Origin: Geothrix fuzhouensis
GTDB lineage: Bacteria; Acidobacteriota; Holophagae; Holophagales; Holophagaceae
NCBI RefSeq assembly: GCF_024609325.1
Contig: NZ_JANHMQ010000004.1
Location: 62,001 to 126,000, forward strand
Length of the DNA stretch: 64,000 nucleotides
Reading direction: 5' to 3'
The stretch's first letter is position 1, and every line of letters starts with the position of its first letter. Positions 25,090 through 33,282 of this stretch are shown here, one piece after another. The notes beneath the pieces are model-generated. The model was given only the letters and a program-made list of their open reading frames with translations, made no database searches and was not told where the DNA came from. Both the position numbers and the translations under genes were made by a program.

Positions 25090-25665
25090 ATGAAAGCCCC
25101 CCGGATTTTCGTGTCGTCCCTGCTGGCCCTCGCGGCGGTGCTGGCCCTGTCCGCCTGTTCCAAGCCCGAGACGTCCGGCCTGTCTGCCGCCGCCACGGCG
25201 CCCCTGGGCGACCTCAACCTGGTGCGGGCCAAGATCCCGCCGGTCCTGCTGGCAGCTCAGAAGGCCCCCTATGGACTGCCGGCGGATCCCAGTTGCTCGG
25301 GCCTGGTGGCGGAGGTGCAGCAACTGGATGCGGCCCTGCCTCCGGACCTGGATGCCCCTCCGGCGGCGGATCCGAGCCTGGGCGAACGCGGGCGGGCCGA
25401 GGCGGGCGGCGCGGCCGTGGGCGCCGTGCGCCATACGACCGAGGGCCTCATCCCCTTCCGGGGCTGGGTGCGGAAGCTGAGCGGAGCCGAACGCCACTCC
25501 AGGCTGGTGGCCGAGGCCGTGGCCGCGGGCCTGACCCGGCGGGCCTACCTCAAGGGGCTGGGACAGGCCCAGGGGTGCCAATCGCCCGCCGCTCCTCGAC
25601 GCCCCGAGCCGACCCCCACCGTGGCCCAGTTCCCCGAACGTACGTCCCCACCTTCACCCCGGTAG
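25090..25665 (+). CDS. Small predicted lipoprotein, function unknown
   Basis: The 191-residue product has a clear lipoprotein signal: MKAPRIFVSSLLALAAVLALSAC with lipobox LSAC. The mature part is Ala/Pro-rich with three further Cys (SCSGL; QGCQ) and no recognised domain; the C-terminus is a Pro-rich tail. ATG 25090 is the only sensible start for the signal. It ends 14 bases before the SDR gene and may be co-transcribed with it. Confidence 0.72.
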   Translation: MKAPRIFVSSLLALAAVLALSACSKPETSGLSAAATAPLGDLNLVRAKIPPVLLAAQKAPYGLPADPSCSGLVAEVQQLDAALPPDLDAPPAADPSLGERGRAEAGGAAVGAVRHTTEGLIPFRGWVRKLSGAERHSRLVAEAVAAGLTRRAYLKGLGQAQGCQSPAAPRRPEPTPTVAQFPERTSPPSPR

Positions 25666-25679
25666 CCCAGGAGGAACCC

Positions 25680-26468
25680 ATGGATCTCGGCATTCGCGGC
25701 AAGGTGGCCATGGTGGCGGCCGGTAGCAAAGGGCTGGGCCGGGCCGCGGCCCTGGCCCTGGCGGCCGAGGGCTGCGCGGTGTCGGTGTGTGGTCGGGGCG
25801 GCGAGGCCCTGGCGGCGGTCCGGGCGGAGCTGGAGGCCCGGGGCGTGCCGGCCCTGGGTGTGGTGGCGGATGTGGCAAAGGCTGAGGACCTGGCCCGCTG
25901 GCACCAGGCCACGGCCGTGGCCTTGGGCCCCGTGCAGATCCTCGTCACCAACACGGGCGGGCCCAAGGCCGCTGGATTCTCGGGGCTTTCCGATGACGAC
26001 TGGGCCGCCGGGGTGGACTCCACGCTCATGAACGTGGTGCGCCTGACGCGCCTGGTTCTGCCGGGCATGCGGGCGGCCCAGTGGGGGCGCATCGTCCACA
26101 TCACCAGCCTGGTGGCCAAGCAGCCCACGCCCCTGCTCACCATCAGCTCGACGCTTCGGGCCGGCCTCTCTGGCCTCACCCGCACCCTCGCCCTGGAGGC
26201 TGCCGCGGATGGGATCACGGTGAATGCCGTCCTGCCCGGCCACGTCATGACCGACCGCCAGGTCCACCTGGCCGAGGTGAGGTCCGTGGCGGAAGGCATC
26301 ACCACCGACGAGTACTACGCCCGCACGGCCGCCGCCATCCCCGCCGCCCGGCTTGGGAAGCCCGAGGAGATCGGCACTGTGATCGCCTTCCTCTGCGGCC
26401 AGCCCGCAAGCTACCTCACCGGCCAGAGCCTGCTGGTGGATGGGGGGCTGGTGCAGGGTACGTTCTAG
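25680..26468 (+). CDS. Short-chain dehydrogenase/reductase-family protein with altered active site
   Basis: The 262-residue Rossmann protein has the cofactor motif AAGSKGLGRAA (about 12-22), NTGGP in place of NNAG, the catalytic-type Ser in HITSLVAKQ and the C-terminal YLTGQSLLVDGG typical of SDRs. The YxxxK catalytic pair reads SSTLR, so both Tyr and Lys are replaced. A subgroup of FabG-like proteins shows such an S/N-TLRA motif. Enzyme activity is therefore uncertain. AGGAGG at 25669-25674 precedes ATG 25680. Confidence 0.85.
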   Translation: MDLGIRGKVAMVAAGSKGLGRAAALALAAEGCAVSVCGRGGEALAAVRAELEARGVPALGVVADVAKAEDLARWHQATAVALGPVQILVTNTGGPKAAGFSGLSDDDWAAGVDSTLMNVVRLTRLVLPGMRAAQWGRIVHITSLVAKQPTPLLTISSTLRAGLSGLTRTLALEAAADGITVNAVLPGHVMTDRQVHLAEVRSVAEGITTDEYYARTAAAIPAARLGKPEEIGTVIAFLCGQPASYLTGQSLLVDGGLVQGTF

Positions 26469-26506
26469 GGCGGGCCACAGGCCGCGCCGCGCTTCCAGGA
26501 TCGGTC

Positions 26507-27853
26507 CTATGGCTCGAGGCGAGCCATCCGGGCCGCCAGGTCGTTGGGGGCGACGAAGAGGAACGCACGCCCTTCCTTGATCTTCTCGAGGAGTGCCAGC
26601 TCCGCCAGCTGGAGCAGGTCGGTCCGGGCGGTCTGGTAGACGATGCCATGTGTTTTCTGGTGGTCCTCGATGTGGTAGCCCGCGCCTGGATGCTTCAAGG
26701 CATGGGTGAGAAGGGTCTTCTGACGGTGGTTGAGCCTGACACGGAGGGCGGGTGACTCTGCCAGCAGGCGCTCCATGCTTCTTTGTTCTTTCGCTTTCCG
26801 GGCGAGGTAGCCATGGAGGCTCTGGATGGCCTTCCGCATGGTGGTCAGCTGGTGGATGAGGAAGTAGGTGGTGTCTCCACCGTCGGTTTCGGTGAAGAGG
26901 TAGGCTCGCCCGTACTGGGCCGGTGCCTTGCGGAGGATGTGCGAGATGGAGATGAACTCGGCCAGCCAGTACCCGCTCCGGAGCATGGACCAGTAGAAGA
27001 GCCCCCTGGCCGTCCGTCCGTTTCCATCCGCGAAGGGGTGGTCGTAGCCGACCATGAAGTGCAGCAGGATGGCGCGAAGGACCGGATGGACGAAGGGGCG
27101 CTGGTCTTCTCCAGCGTTGGCGAAAGCGCAGAGCCGCTCCAGGCGTTCCGGCAACTCACGATGGTCGGGCGGCTGGTGGAGGATGGTTCCGTCGTCGTTA
27201 TCTACCACCTGGATGTCGTCCGACTGGCGCAGCCTTCCTACATCCCGTGGGTCGTCCAGTGTGTGCTCGGACACCATGCGGTGGATCTCAAGCAGCCGCG
27301 CCAGGGTCATGGGCTCGTTCCTGAAGCCCTGGATGGCGCGCATGGCCAGGAAGTTGTTGAAGATCATCTGCTCGCTTCGGTCCTTCGGAGCCCTTCCGGA
27401 CCGGAGCATCTCGGCGGCCACCCTCCGGGTCGTCGAAGCCCCCTCCAGCTGGCTCGAGGTGATGGCCTCCTCGATGACCGATTTGAGGAGATACCTGTCC
27501 CGGGTGGCGGGCGAGGTGGTCTCGGTGGCGGACTTGATTTCGCCAGCCGCATCCTGGTCGATGTGGTGCAGATCGATCTGGACAGGCTCGGGAGTGCCGA
27601 AGAAGAAGGGACACCCCTTCTTGTCCAGCAGCGGGAGGGGCCTCAGGAGGGCCTGGCGGGCCCACCGGAGACCCAGCCACCACCGCTCGTGGTCCAGACC
27701 CTCCGGGGGCTCCCGATGCCTCAATTCGTCCCAGTGGAGGTAGGTGTCCTTGACCAGGGGACCGGGTTGGAGCTCGAGGATCTTCTGGATGTCTCCAGCC
27801 TCAACGGTTGAAAGAAGTCTGGATATCTCTGGAGGCGCGTGGGGGAGCTTCAT
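26507..27853 (-). CDS. Fic-family protein (AMPylase-type) with winged-helix C-terminus
   Basis: The 448-residue protein has the full Fic motif HPFADGNGRTAR, and an N-terminal inhibitory motif SSQLEG (S/TxxxEG) about 110 residues before it, so it is an auto-inhibited class II Fic. The last 80 residues form a helix-turn-helix-like domain. Such proteins transfer AMP (or other groups) to proteins, and some bind their own promoter. ATG 27853 has AGGTG just upstream; a GTG at 27859 is less likely. The promoter region carries nested palindromes (27858-27898), suggesting autoregulation. Confidence 0.9.
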   Translation of the reverse strand: MKLPHAPPEISRLLSTVEAGDIQKILELQPGPLVKDTYLHWDELRHREPPEGLDHERWWLGLRWARQALLRPLPLLDKKGCPFFFGTPEPVQIDLHHIDQDAAGEIKSATETTSPATRDRYLLKSVIEEAITSSQLEGASTTRRVAAEMLRSGRAPKDRSEQMIFNNFLAMRAIQGFRNEPMTLARLLEIHRMVSEHTLDDPRDVGRLRQSDDIQVVDNDDGTILHQPPDHRELPERLERLCAFANAGEDQRPFVHPVLRAILLHFMVGYDHPFADGNGRTARGLFYWSMLRSGYWLAEFISISHILRKAPAQYGRAYLFTETDGGDTTYFLIHQLTTMRKAIQSLHGYLARKAKEQRSMERLLAESPALRVRLNHRQKTLLTHALKHPGAGYHIEDHQKTHGIVYQTARTDLLQLAELALLEKIKEGRAFLFVAPNDLAARMARLEP

Positions 27854-27857
27854 GGTC

Positions 27858-27953
27858 ACCTACTAATTGATAATCCAATTAGGAATTTGCTAGTAGGTTA
27901 GGGCGGGGTGTGAGGGGTGTCCATAAAAAACTAAAGTCGAAATGAATTAGTAG
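27858..27953 (-). promoter_or_regulatory. Palindromic operator region of the fic gene
   Basis: An outer exact inverted repeat (acctacta, 27858-27865, and tagtaggt, 27891-27898) surrounds an inner exact one (ctaattg, 27863-27869, and caattag, 27876-27882). A further half-site aattagtag lies at 27945-27953, where it overlaps a -10-like TATACT on the minus strand (27957-27952). A possible -35 TTGGAT (27978-27973) is 15 bp away. The layout fits a repressor that covers promoter and leader. Confidence 0.55.
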
Positions 27954-27979
27954 TATATTGACACATCAGGTCATCCAAC

Positions 27980-28010
27980 GAAAAACGCCGGCCCATGGCC
28001 GGCGTTTTTC
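27980..28010. terminator. Terminator between the dipeptidase and fic genes
   Basis: A perfect 14-bp stem (27980-27993 with 27997-28010) has a 3-base loop, with A5 and T5 at the stem bases. It lies just after the dipeptidase stop and before the fic promoter. Confidence 0.9.
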
Positions 28011-28026
28011 CACGAGGAAGGACCCT

Positions 28027-29403
28027 TCAGTTCTTGAGCGAACTCACCGTCTGGAAGTAGTGCGCGAACGCGGCGATGCCGCCGCCGGCCTGCTCCCAAT
28101 CGTAGTTCTCGTTGGGCGCGTGGTAGCCGTGACTGGGCAGGCTGAGGCCCAGGAAGAACACCTCGCAACCCAGGATGTCCTCCATGGTCTTCACGGCGCC
28201 GATGCTGCCGCCTTCGCGGGTGAAGGAGCAGGGCGCGTCGAAGGCGAACTTGTACGCATCCTTGATGGCCTCGGCATAGGGGCCCGTGACGTGGCCCTTG
28301 AAGGGGGCCAGGCCGTGCTCCTCGTGGAACTGCACATCGGGGAAGTGCTTGTTCACGAAGGCGCGGATGCGGTCCATGGTCTTGGCCTCGTCCATGTCCG
28401 GCACCAGGCGGCAGGAGAGCTTCACCTCGGCCCGGGGCGGCACGGCGCTCTTGATGCCGGGGCCCGTGTAGCCGCCCACGACGCCGTGGACCTCCATGGT
28501 GGGCCGACCCCACACGCGCTTCATGACCTTGAGGGGATCCTCGGTGCGCATGCCGGTGATCATGTGGTCCTTCTTGAAGGTCTCCACGCTGAAGCCGGCG
28601 TTCGCCCACTCCTCGAGCTCCTGCTTCGAGGGCTTCACCACCTCGTCGTAGAACCCGGGGATCTTCACCTTGCCCGTCTCGCCGTCCATCATCGCGGCGA
28701 CCACCTTGATGAGCTCGGCCAGGGGGTTGCGGGCCGCGCCGCCCACCACGCCGCTGTGCAGGTCGTGGTCCGCGGTCTCCAGGGTGAGGCGGAAGCCCTT
28801 GAGGCCCCGCAGACCTGCGGGCGTGCTGGGCTTGCCGCGGGTGATCCAGACCGTGTCGCTCACCACGATGGCGTCGGTCTTCAGCCGGTCCTTGTGGCGG
28901 TTCAGGCCACCCTCGAAGCTGGGCGAGCCGATCTCCTCTTCGGTCTCCCACAGGAAGTGGATGTTGAGGGGTACGCCCGCCTTGCGCGCGGCGAGGGCGC
29001 CGAAGAAGGCCGTCACCGCCGGGCCCTTGTCGTCCGTGCTGCCGCGGCCGCGGTAGGTGTCGCCGTCCACCACGAAGGTGAAGGGCTCCGCGGTCCACTC
29101 GGGCTCATTGGCGGGCTGCACGTCCATGTGGTTGTAGACCGTGATGGTCGAGCAGCTGGGATCCTCCCCGAACCAGCCGTGGATCAGCGGGTTGCCGCTG
29201 GTCTCCAGGATCTCGGCCTTCCCACCGTGCCGCTCGAAGAGCGCCCGCGCCGCCTCGGCCACACGCCGCACGTCGCCCTGGTGGGCCGGGTCGGCGCTGA
29301 TGGAGGGGATTTCCACCAGGGCCTTCAGCTCCGCCTCGAAGGCCGCACGGCTCGCGCTGGCGAACTGCCCTAGGGCTTCACGGGTGAGAAGGGAAGGATT
29401 CAT
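28027..29403 (-). CDS. M20-family dipeptidase/metallopeptidase
   Basis: The 458-residue cytoplasmic enzyme has the M20 metal-site sequence: YNHMDVQP (His and Asp), GRGSTDDKGP (bridging Asp), ETEEEIGSP (catalytic Glu), SDTVW, DLHSG in the dimerisation domain and the late HAPNENY (His). This pattern matches the CNDP/PepV-like dipeptidases rather than ArgE or DapE. ATG 29403 is preceded by GGAG. It stands alone between terminator hairpins. Confidence 0.9.
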   Translation of the reverse strand: MNPSLLTREALGQFASASRAAFEAELKALVEIPSISADPAHQGDVRRVAEAARALFERHGGKAEILETSGNPLIHGWFGEDPSCSTITVYNHMDVQPANEPEWTAEPFTFVVDGDTYRGRGSTDDKGPAVTAFFGALAARKAGVPLNIHFLWETEEEIGSPSFEGGLNRHKDRLKTDAIVVSDTVWITRGKPSTPAGLRGLKGFRLTLETADHDLHSGVVGGAARNPLAELIKVVAAMMDGETGKVKIPGFYDEVVKPSKQELEEWANAGFSVETFKKDHMITGMRTEDPLKVMKRVWGRPTMEVHGVVGGYTGPGIKSAVPPRAEVKLSCRLVPDMDEAKTMDRIRAFVNKHFPDVQFHEEHGLAPFKGHVTGPYAEAIKDAYKFAFDAPCSFTREGGSIGAVKTMEDILGCEVFFLGLSLPSHGYHAPNENYDWEQAGGGIAAFAHYFQTVSSLKN

Positions 29404-29804
29404 AGACGCTCCGGAAAGGGTCAATCATCATCCCACATCCGGAAGTCTTGTCTATTAAGGGATCTAGGGGTAGGCGATGGGTGGAGCGGCGGCGAGATCC
29501 AAGGGGCGATCCACCGTCCAAGGGGCGGGCCATTGCCACTGATTCAAGGCAAAAGACTCTTTTAGCCACCAATTTCAGTGATTTCACCGATGACGCCTGG
29601 TATGGGTCCTGCATGGGCCGGCCCAAGGCCGCTTCCGGCTTTGCCGGAAGTCATGGGGGGGGGGGGGGCCAGGGCCGTGCCCTCCATGGGGTGTGCGGCC
29701 CTGGCACCCCCCATGGAGCCCCTGCTGCGTTGGAACAGGACATCATCTTGCATCATTGCAATCACCGAAATCGGTGGCGAATTCACCTTGGCGTCCTGTG
29801 GCGA
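29404..29804. other. 401-bp intergenic region with a structured repeat
   Basis: The first 160 bases hold the dipeptidase upstream region; a direct repeat of ccaaggggcg occurs at about 29499 and 29518. The rest is occupied by the inverted-repeat-bounded element at 29566-29777. No gene is seen. Confidence 0.5.
29566..29777. repeat. MITE-like element with terminal inverted repeats and a G14 run
   Basis: The ends at 29566-29583 and 29760-29777 are 18-bp inverted repeats matching at 16 positions. Inside are a hairpin cttccggctttgccggaag (29632-29650) and a long arm with 14 consecutive G (29655-29668) plus gccagggcc, which faces ggccctggc and cccccc (29697-29712). No coding sequence is inside. It lies just after the argC stop. 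Confidence 0.55.
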
Positions 29805-30803
29805 TCAGCCCGGGTACCCGCCCGCCACCTTCAGCCCCGTCCATTCCGGCAGCCCCAGGGCCAGGTTGAGGTTCTGCACGGCCTGGGTGGCCATGCCCTT
29901 GCCGAGGTTGTCGAGGGCCACCATCACGGCTCCGTGGCCGTGGCGGGCCGCCACGCCGATGTCCGCGAAGGCGCTGCCCGTAGTCGCGGCCACGCGGGGC
30001 GATCCGTCCACGATTCGGACGAAGAAGCGGCCTTTGTAGAAGGCTTCGAAGTGGGCCTGGAGCGTGGCGGCATCCATCCCCGCGGGCAGCGGGAACTGGG
30101 CCGTGGCGAAGATCCCCCGCACCATGGGCGCGCTCTGCGGCACGAAGCTGAGGGGCGCCTCCCAGCCTCCGCTGGCCAGGGTGCGCAGCACCTCGGCCTC
30201 GTGCTGGTGGCTCAGCATCTTGTAGGCGCGAAAATCCGTGGCCCGCGTCGGATGGTGGGTGGTGTCGCTGGGCGCGGCGCCGGAGCCGCTGGAGCCCGTG
30301 GCGGCGGTGACGGCCACGAAGGCGGGCTTCCATCCAGCCAGCGGCAATAGAGCCAGCTGCAAGGCCGTGGCGAAGCAGCCGGGATTGGCGATGCGGGTCG
30401 CACCCTTCATGCGCTCGGGCTTCCAGTCCACCAGGCCATAGACCCAGGCGGGATCCAGGCGGAAGTCCGTGGAGAGGTCGATGACCGTGAGGCGCTCCAG
30501 CAGGCCGTGATCTTTTCCCGCCGCCTCGATCTCCGGCCAGAGCTTCCCGAGCTCGCCGTGGGGCAGGGCCGAGAAAAGGACCGGGTTCGCACTCTTCGCG
30601 AGCGCCGCCCAATCCGGTGTGGCTTCGAAGGTGCCCTCCACCAGCCCCCGCAGGTTGGGGTGCTGGGCGTGGAAGGGCTTGCCCGCGTGGCTCCGGGCCG
30701 TGCCTCGCAGGGACTTCACCGCTGGATGAATCGACAGCCAGCGCAGCAGCTCGCCCCCGCCGTAGCCGGACGCGCCGAGGATGAGGGCATCAATGGAGGT
30801 CAT
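29805..30803 (-). CDS. argC: N-acetyl-gamma-glutamyl-phosphate reductase
   Basis: The 332-residue enzyme reduces N-acylglutamyl phosphate to the semialdehyde in arginine synthesis. It shows GASGYGGGELLR (about 10-21), LSTDFRL, the active-site ANPGCFATA (catalytic Cys about 150) and SHQHEAEV with the proton-relay His. GAGG precedes ATG 30803. It is the last gene of the minus-strand arginine operon and is separated from the P-loop gene by a palindromic repeat. Confidence 0.94.
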   Translation of the reverse strand: MTSIDALILGASGYGGGELLRWLSIHPAVKSLRGTARSHAGKPFHAQHPNLRGLVEGTFEATPDWAALAKSANPVLFSALPHGELGKLWPEIEAAGKDHGLLERLTVIDLSTDFRLDPAWVYGLVDWKPERMKGATRIANPGCFATALQLALLPLAGWKPAFVAVTAATGSSGSGAAPSDTTHHPTRATDFRAYKMLSHQHEAEVLRTLASGGWEAPLSFVPQSAPMVRGIFATAQFPLPAGMDAATLQAHFEAFYKGRFFVRIVDGSPRVAATTGSAFADIGVAARHGHGAVMVALDNLGKGMATQAVQNLNLALGLPEWTGLKVAGGYPG

Positions 30804-30823
30804 GGAAGCCTCAAAGGAAACAC

Positions 30824-30927
30824 TGAATGTTTAACCGCAGATGTCGCAGATGCCGCAAATGAACAGCGAAAAGAAGCGGAGTTTTTTATCTGCGAAATCT
30901 GCGTCATCTGCGGTTTCAAACCAGAAT
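30824..30927. repeat. Palindromic intergenic repeat, copy 1 (arg operon)
   Basis: aaccgcagatg (30833-30843) pairs with catctgcggtt (30905-30915), and inner gcagat/atctgc blocks pair again. Nearly the same sequence occurs at 33283-33390. It fills the gap between the P-loop gene and argC. Confidence 0.75.
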
Positions 30928-30929
30928 CC

Positions 30930-31982
30930 TTAAACCTTTGCGGCGATCTTGGGCTCGACCAGCCCCAGCACGAACTTGCCGAGGGCCTCGGCGTCGGCGC
31001 GGGCGTTGCGGGCGGGGAGGCCGAGGGTGGCCACGAAACGCTCGCCCACGCGATTGTCCGTGGCGGGGCCGGCGATGAGGTCGGCTTGGATGCCGAACGC
31101 GGACTTCAGGTTGGCCACCCCACCGGCCGCACCCACGGGATCGTTGGCGCACAGGATGAACGCGCCGCTCAGGGCCTTCAGATCGGCGTCTTCGAGGATG
31201 GCCTGGACACCGTACTCGCCCATGATGCCGTCGCCGGTCTCAGCCACGATGACGTCCACGCCGTGGGCCGCCAGCTCCGAGAAAATGATGCGCGACACGG
31301 CCGCAGCGCTGCCCGCGTCCGTGCACACGATGCCCGCGTCCGTGAAATCCAGGGCGACTTCGGCGCCGTAGTCGCGCATGGCCAGCGCATCGCGCATGAG
31401 TGACACGCCCGTGAGCTTGCAGGCGCCCACGCGGTAGCCCGCGCGGCTGAGTTGGCGGATGGTGGCGCAGGCCGCCGCGGTCTTGCCCGCGTTCATGCAG
31501 GTGCCGGCCACGTAGACCACGGGGCAGTGAGTGGAGAGGCCTGTTCCTTTGAGCGCGCCCATGCGGATGTGCGCGGGCTGGCCGGCGCGGGACTGGAACT
31601 CGGGGAAGACGAGCACCTGGCCCAGCACCTCCAGCTCGAAGGGCTTGCCCACGTCCGGGTTGTGGGAGAGGCACTTGCCGAGCACCCCGCCCATGTTGAG
31701 CAGGTTCACCGTGTCGCCGGGCTTCAGGGACTCGGGCATGACGCCCTCGTAGCCCTGCAGCGCGTTGCGGTGGCCCAGCGCCCCCACGACGATGTCCCCG
31801 TCGTGCAGGGTGCTCATGCGCCCGTGGGGATCCTCCAGCTGGTTGTAGGAGGTCTTCTCGCCCCGGATGCGGCAGGCGATGACCGAGCCCTCCTCCAGCA
31901 GGATCTCGGGCCCGAGGGTGAGGGTCCGGCTCAGCCGCAGGTTGCGGGTGACCGAAGCGAGCTTGTCGACGTGGATGCGCAT
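30930..31982 (-). CDS. P-loop protein of the arginine operon (DUF1611/BioD-like); candidate N-acylglutamate synthase
   Basis: The 350-residue protein has an N-terminal beta-rich part (about 1-150) and a C-terminal CobQ/BioD-like nucleotide-binding part. The latter has P-loop VAGTCMNAGKTAAA (about 158-171), CKLTGV, DFTDAG, VIVAETGDG and LCANDPVGAAGG. The organisation recalls DUF1611 proteins; one member, DgcN, is described as an N-acetyltransferase acting on D-glutamate (recalled from literature, not verified here). It lies between argG and argC, and no ArgA, ArgJ or GNAT gene is in the cluster. A role in acylating glutamate is therefore a reasonable hypothesis, not a demonstrated function. 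ATG 31982 has GAGG upstream. Confidence 0.65.
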   Translation of the reverse strand: MRIHVDKLASVTRNLRLSRTLTLGPEILLEEGSVIACRIRGEKTSYNQLEDPHGRMSTLHDGDIVVGALGHRNALQGYEGVMPESLKPGDTVNLLNMGGVLGKCLSHNPDVGKPFELEVLGQVLVFPEFQSRAGQPAHIRMGALKGTGLSTHCPVVYVAGTCMNAGKTAAACATIRQLSRAGYRVGACKLTGVSLMRDALAMRDYGAEVALDFTDAGIVCTDAGSAAAVSRIIFSELAAHGVDVIVAETGDGIMGEYGVQAILEDADLKALSGAFILCANDPVGAAGGVANLKSAFGIQADLIAGPATDNRVGERFVATLGLPARNARADAEALGKFVLGLVEPKIAAKV

Positions 31983-32000
31983 GGGGACCTCGAAAGGATT

Positions 32001-32066
32001 CACCACCAAGACACCAAGAACTGCAAAAGCTTTTGTCTTTCTCGGTGTCTTGGTGTCTTGGTGGTG
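32001..32066. repeat. Perfect 19-bp inverted repeat between argG and the P-loop gene
   Basis: caccaccaagacaccaaga (32001-32019) pairs exactly with 32048-32066, and an inner palindrome CAAAAGCTTTTG lies at 32024-32035. It starts 1 base after the argG stop and ends 18 bases before the next start codon. Confidence 0.8.
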
Positions 32067-32067
32067 A

Positions 32068-33255
32068 TCAGTTGCTTTTTGCCTTAAGCGTCAAAACTTG
32101 CTGTACCCCGAAGAGCTTGGCGAAGCCCGCGGCTTCGGCACCGGTCCAGAGCTTGTTGGCTTCGCCGTAGGTGGCGATGCGGGGATCCATCAGGGAGTAA
32201 GGCGACTGGACGCCCTCCACCACGAAGGCCCGGGGGTGCAGGGTGAGGCGCACCTCGCCGCTCACGCGGTCCTGGCTGGACGCGAGGAAGGCCTCCAGGT
32301 CCCGGGCCAGGGGGTCGAAGAAGTGGCCCTCGTGGAGGAGCGAGCCGTAGAGGTTGCCGAGGCTCTCCTTCCAGAAGAGCTGCTTGCCGCTGAGCACCAG
32401 CTTCTCCAGCTCCCGGTGGGCGCCGATGAGCAGGTGCGCCGCCGGGGCCTCGAAGCCCACGCGGCCCTTGATGCCCAGGATGGTGTCGCCCAGGTGCACG
32501 CCCCGGCCGATGCCGTAGGGCCGGCCCACGGCGTTGAGCTGGGCGATGAGGGTGACGGGATCCATGCTGTTGCCGTCCAGGGAGACGGGCACGCCCGCCT
32601 CGAAGCCGATGACCAGCGCCTTGGGGGGCAGGGTGCCGATGACGCCGCCGGGGAAGGCGGCCTCGGGCAGGGTGGTCCAGGGGTCGAGCGTTTCTCGGCC
32701 GCCCACGCTGGTGCCCCACATGCCCTCATTGATGGAGTAGTCCTTCGTCTTCGGGGGGAAGATCACGCCGCGATCAGCGCAGTAGGCCATCTCCTCGGCC
32801 CGGGAGAGGGCCAGGTCGCGGATGGGAGTGAGGATCTGGAGGTCCGGCGCCAGGGCGCGGAAGGCCACGTCGAAGCGCACCTGGTCGTTGCCGGCGCCCG
32901 TGGAGCCGTGGGCGATGGCGGCGGCGCCCATGTCCTTGGCCAGCTCCGCGACGGCTCGGGCCTGGCAGACCCGCTCGGCCGACACGGACAGCGGATACAT
33001 CTGCCCCCGCAGCACGTTGCCGTAGACCAGGTAGCGCAGATAGCCGTCAAAGAGCCCGGCGCGGGCATCCACGGTGGTGTGGCTGATGGCGCCCAGCCTC
33101 GGCGAGGCGGCCTCGATGCGCGCCAGTTCTTCGGGCGAGAAACCCCCCGTGTTCACCGTGACCGTGGCCACGTCGTAGCCCTGCTCCTTGAGGTAGAGCA
33201 CGCAGAAGGAGGTGTCGAGACCCCCCGAGAAAGCGAGAACGGCGAGCTGGCTCAT
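32068..33255 (-). CDS. argG: Argininosuccinate synthase
   Basis: The 395-residue enzyme joins citrulline and aspartate with ATP. The PP-motif AFSGGLDTS (about 8-16), the conserved HGSTGAGNDQVRFD (about 115) and YSINEGMWG (about 173) are present. Sequence around VNTGGFSPEEL and YGNVLRGQMYPLSVSAER resembles the Bacteroidetes type rather than E. coli ArgG. In the minus-strand arg operon it follows argH after a palindromic repeat and precedes the P-loop gene. Confidence 0.94.
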   Translation of the reverse strand: MSQLAVLAFSGGLDTSFCVLYLKEQGYDVATVTVNTGGFSPEELARIEAASPRLGAISHTTVDARAGLFDGYLRYLVYGNVLRGQMYPLSVSAERVCQARAVAELAKDMGAAAIAHGSTGAGNDQVRFDVAFRALAPDLQILTPIRDLALSRAEEMAYCADRGVIFPPKTKDYSINEGMWGTSVGGRETLDPWTTLPEAAFPGGVIGTLPPKALVIGFEAGVPVSLDGNSMDPVTLIAQLNAVGRPYGIGRGVHLGDTILGIKGRVGFEAPAAHLLIGAHRELEKLVLSGKQLFWKESLGNLYGSLLHEGHFFDPLARDLEAFLASSQDRVSGEVRLTLHPRAFVVEGVQSPYSLMDPRIATYGEANKLWTGAEAAGFAKLFGVQQVLTLKAKSN

Positions 33256-33282
33256 GGGAGGCCTTTCAAGAATTCAGAACCT

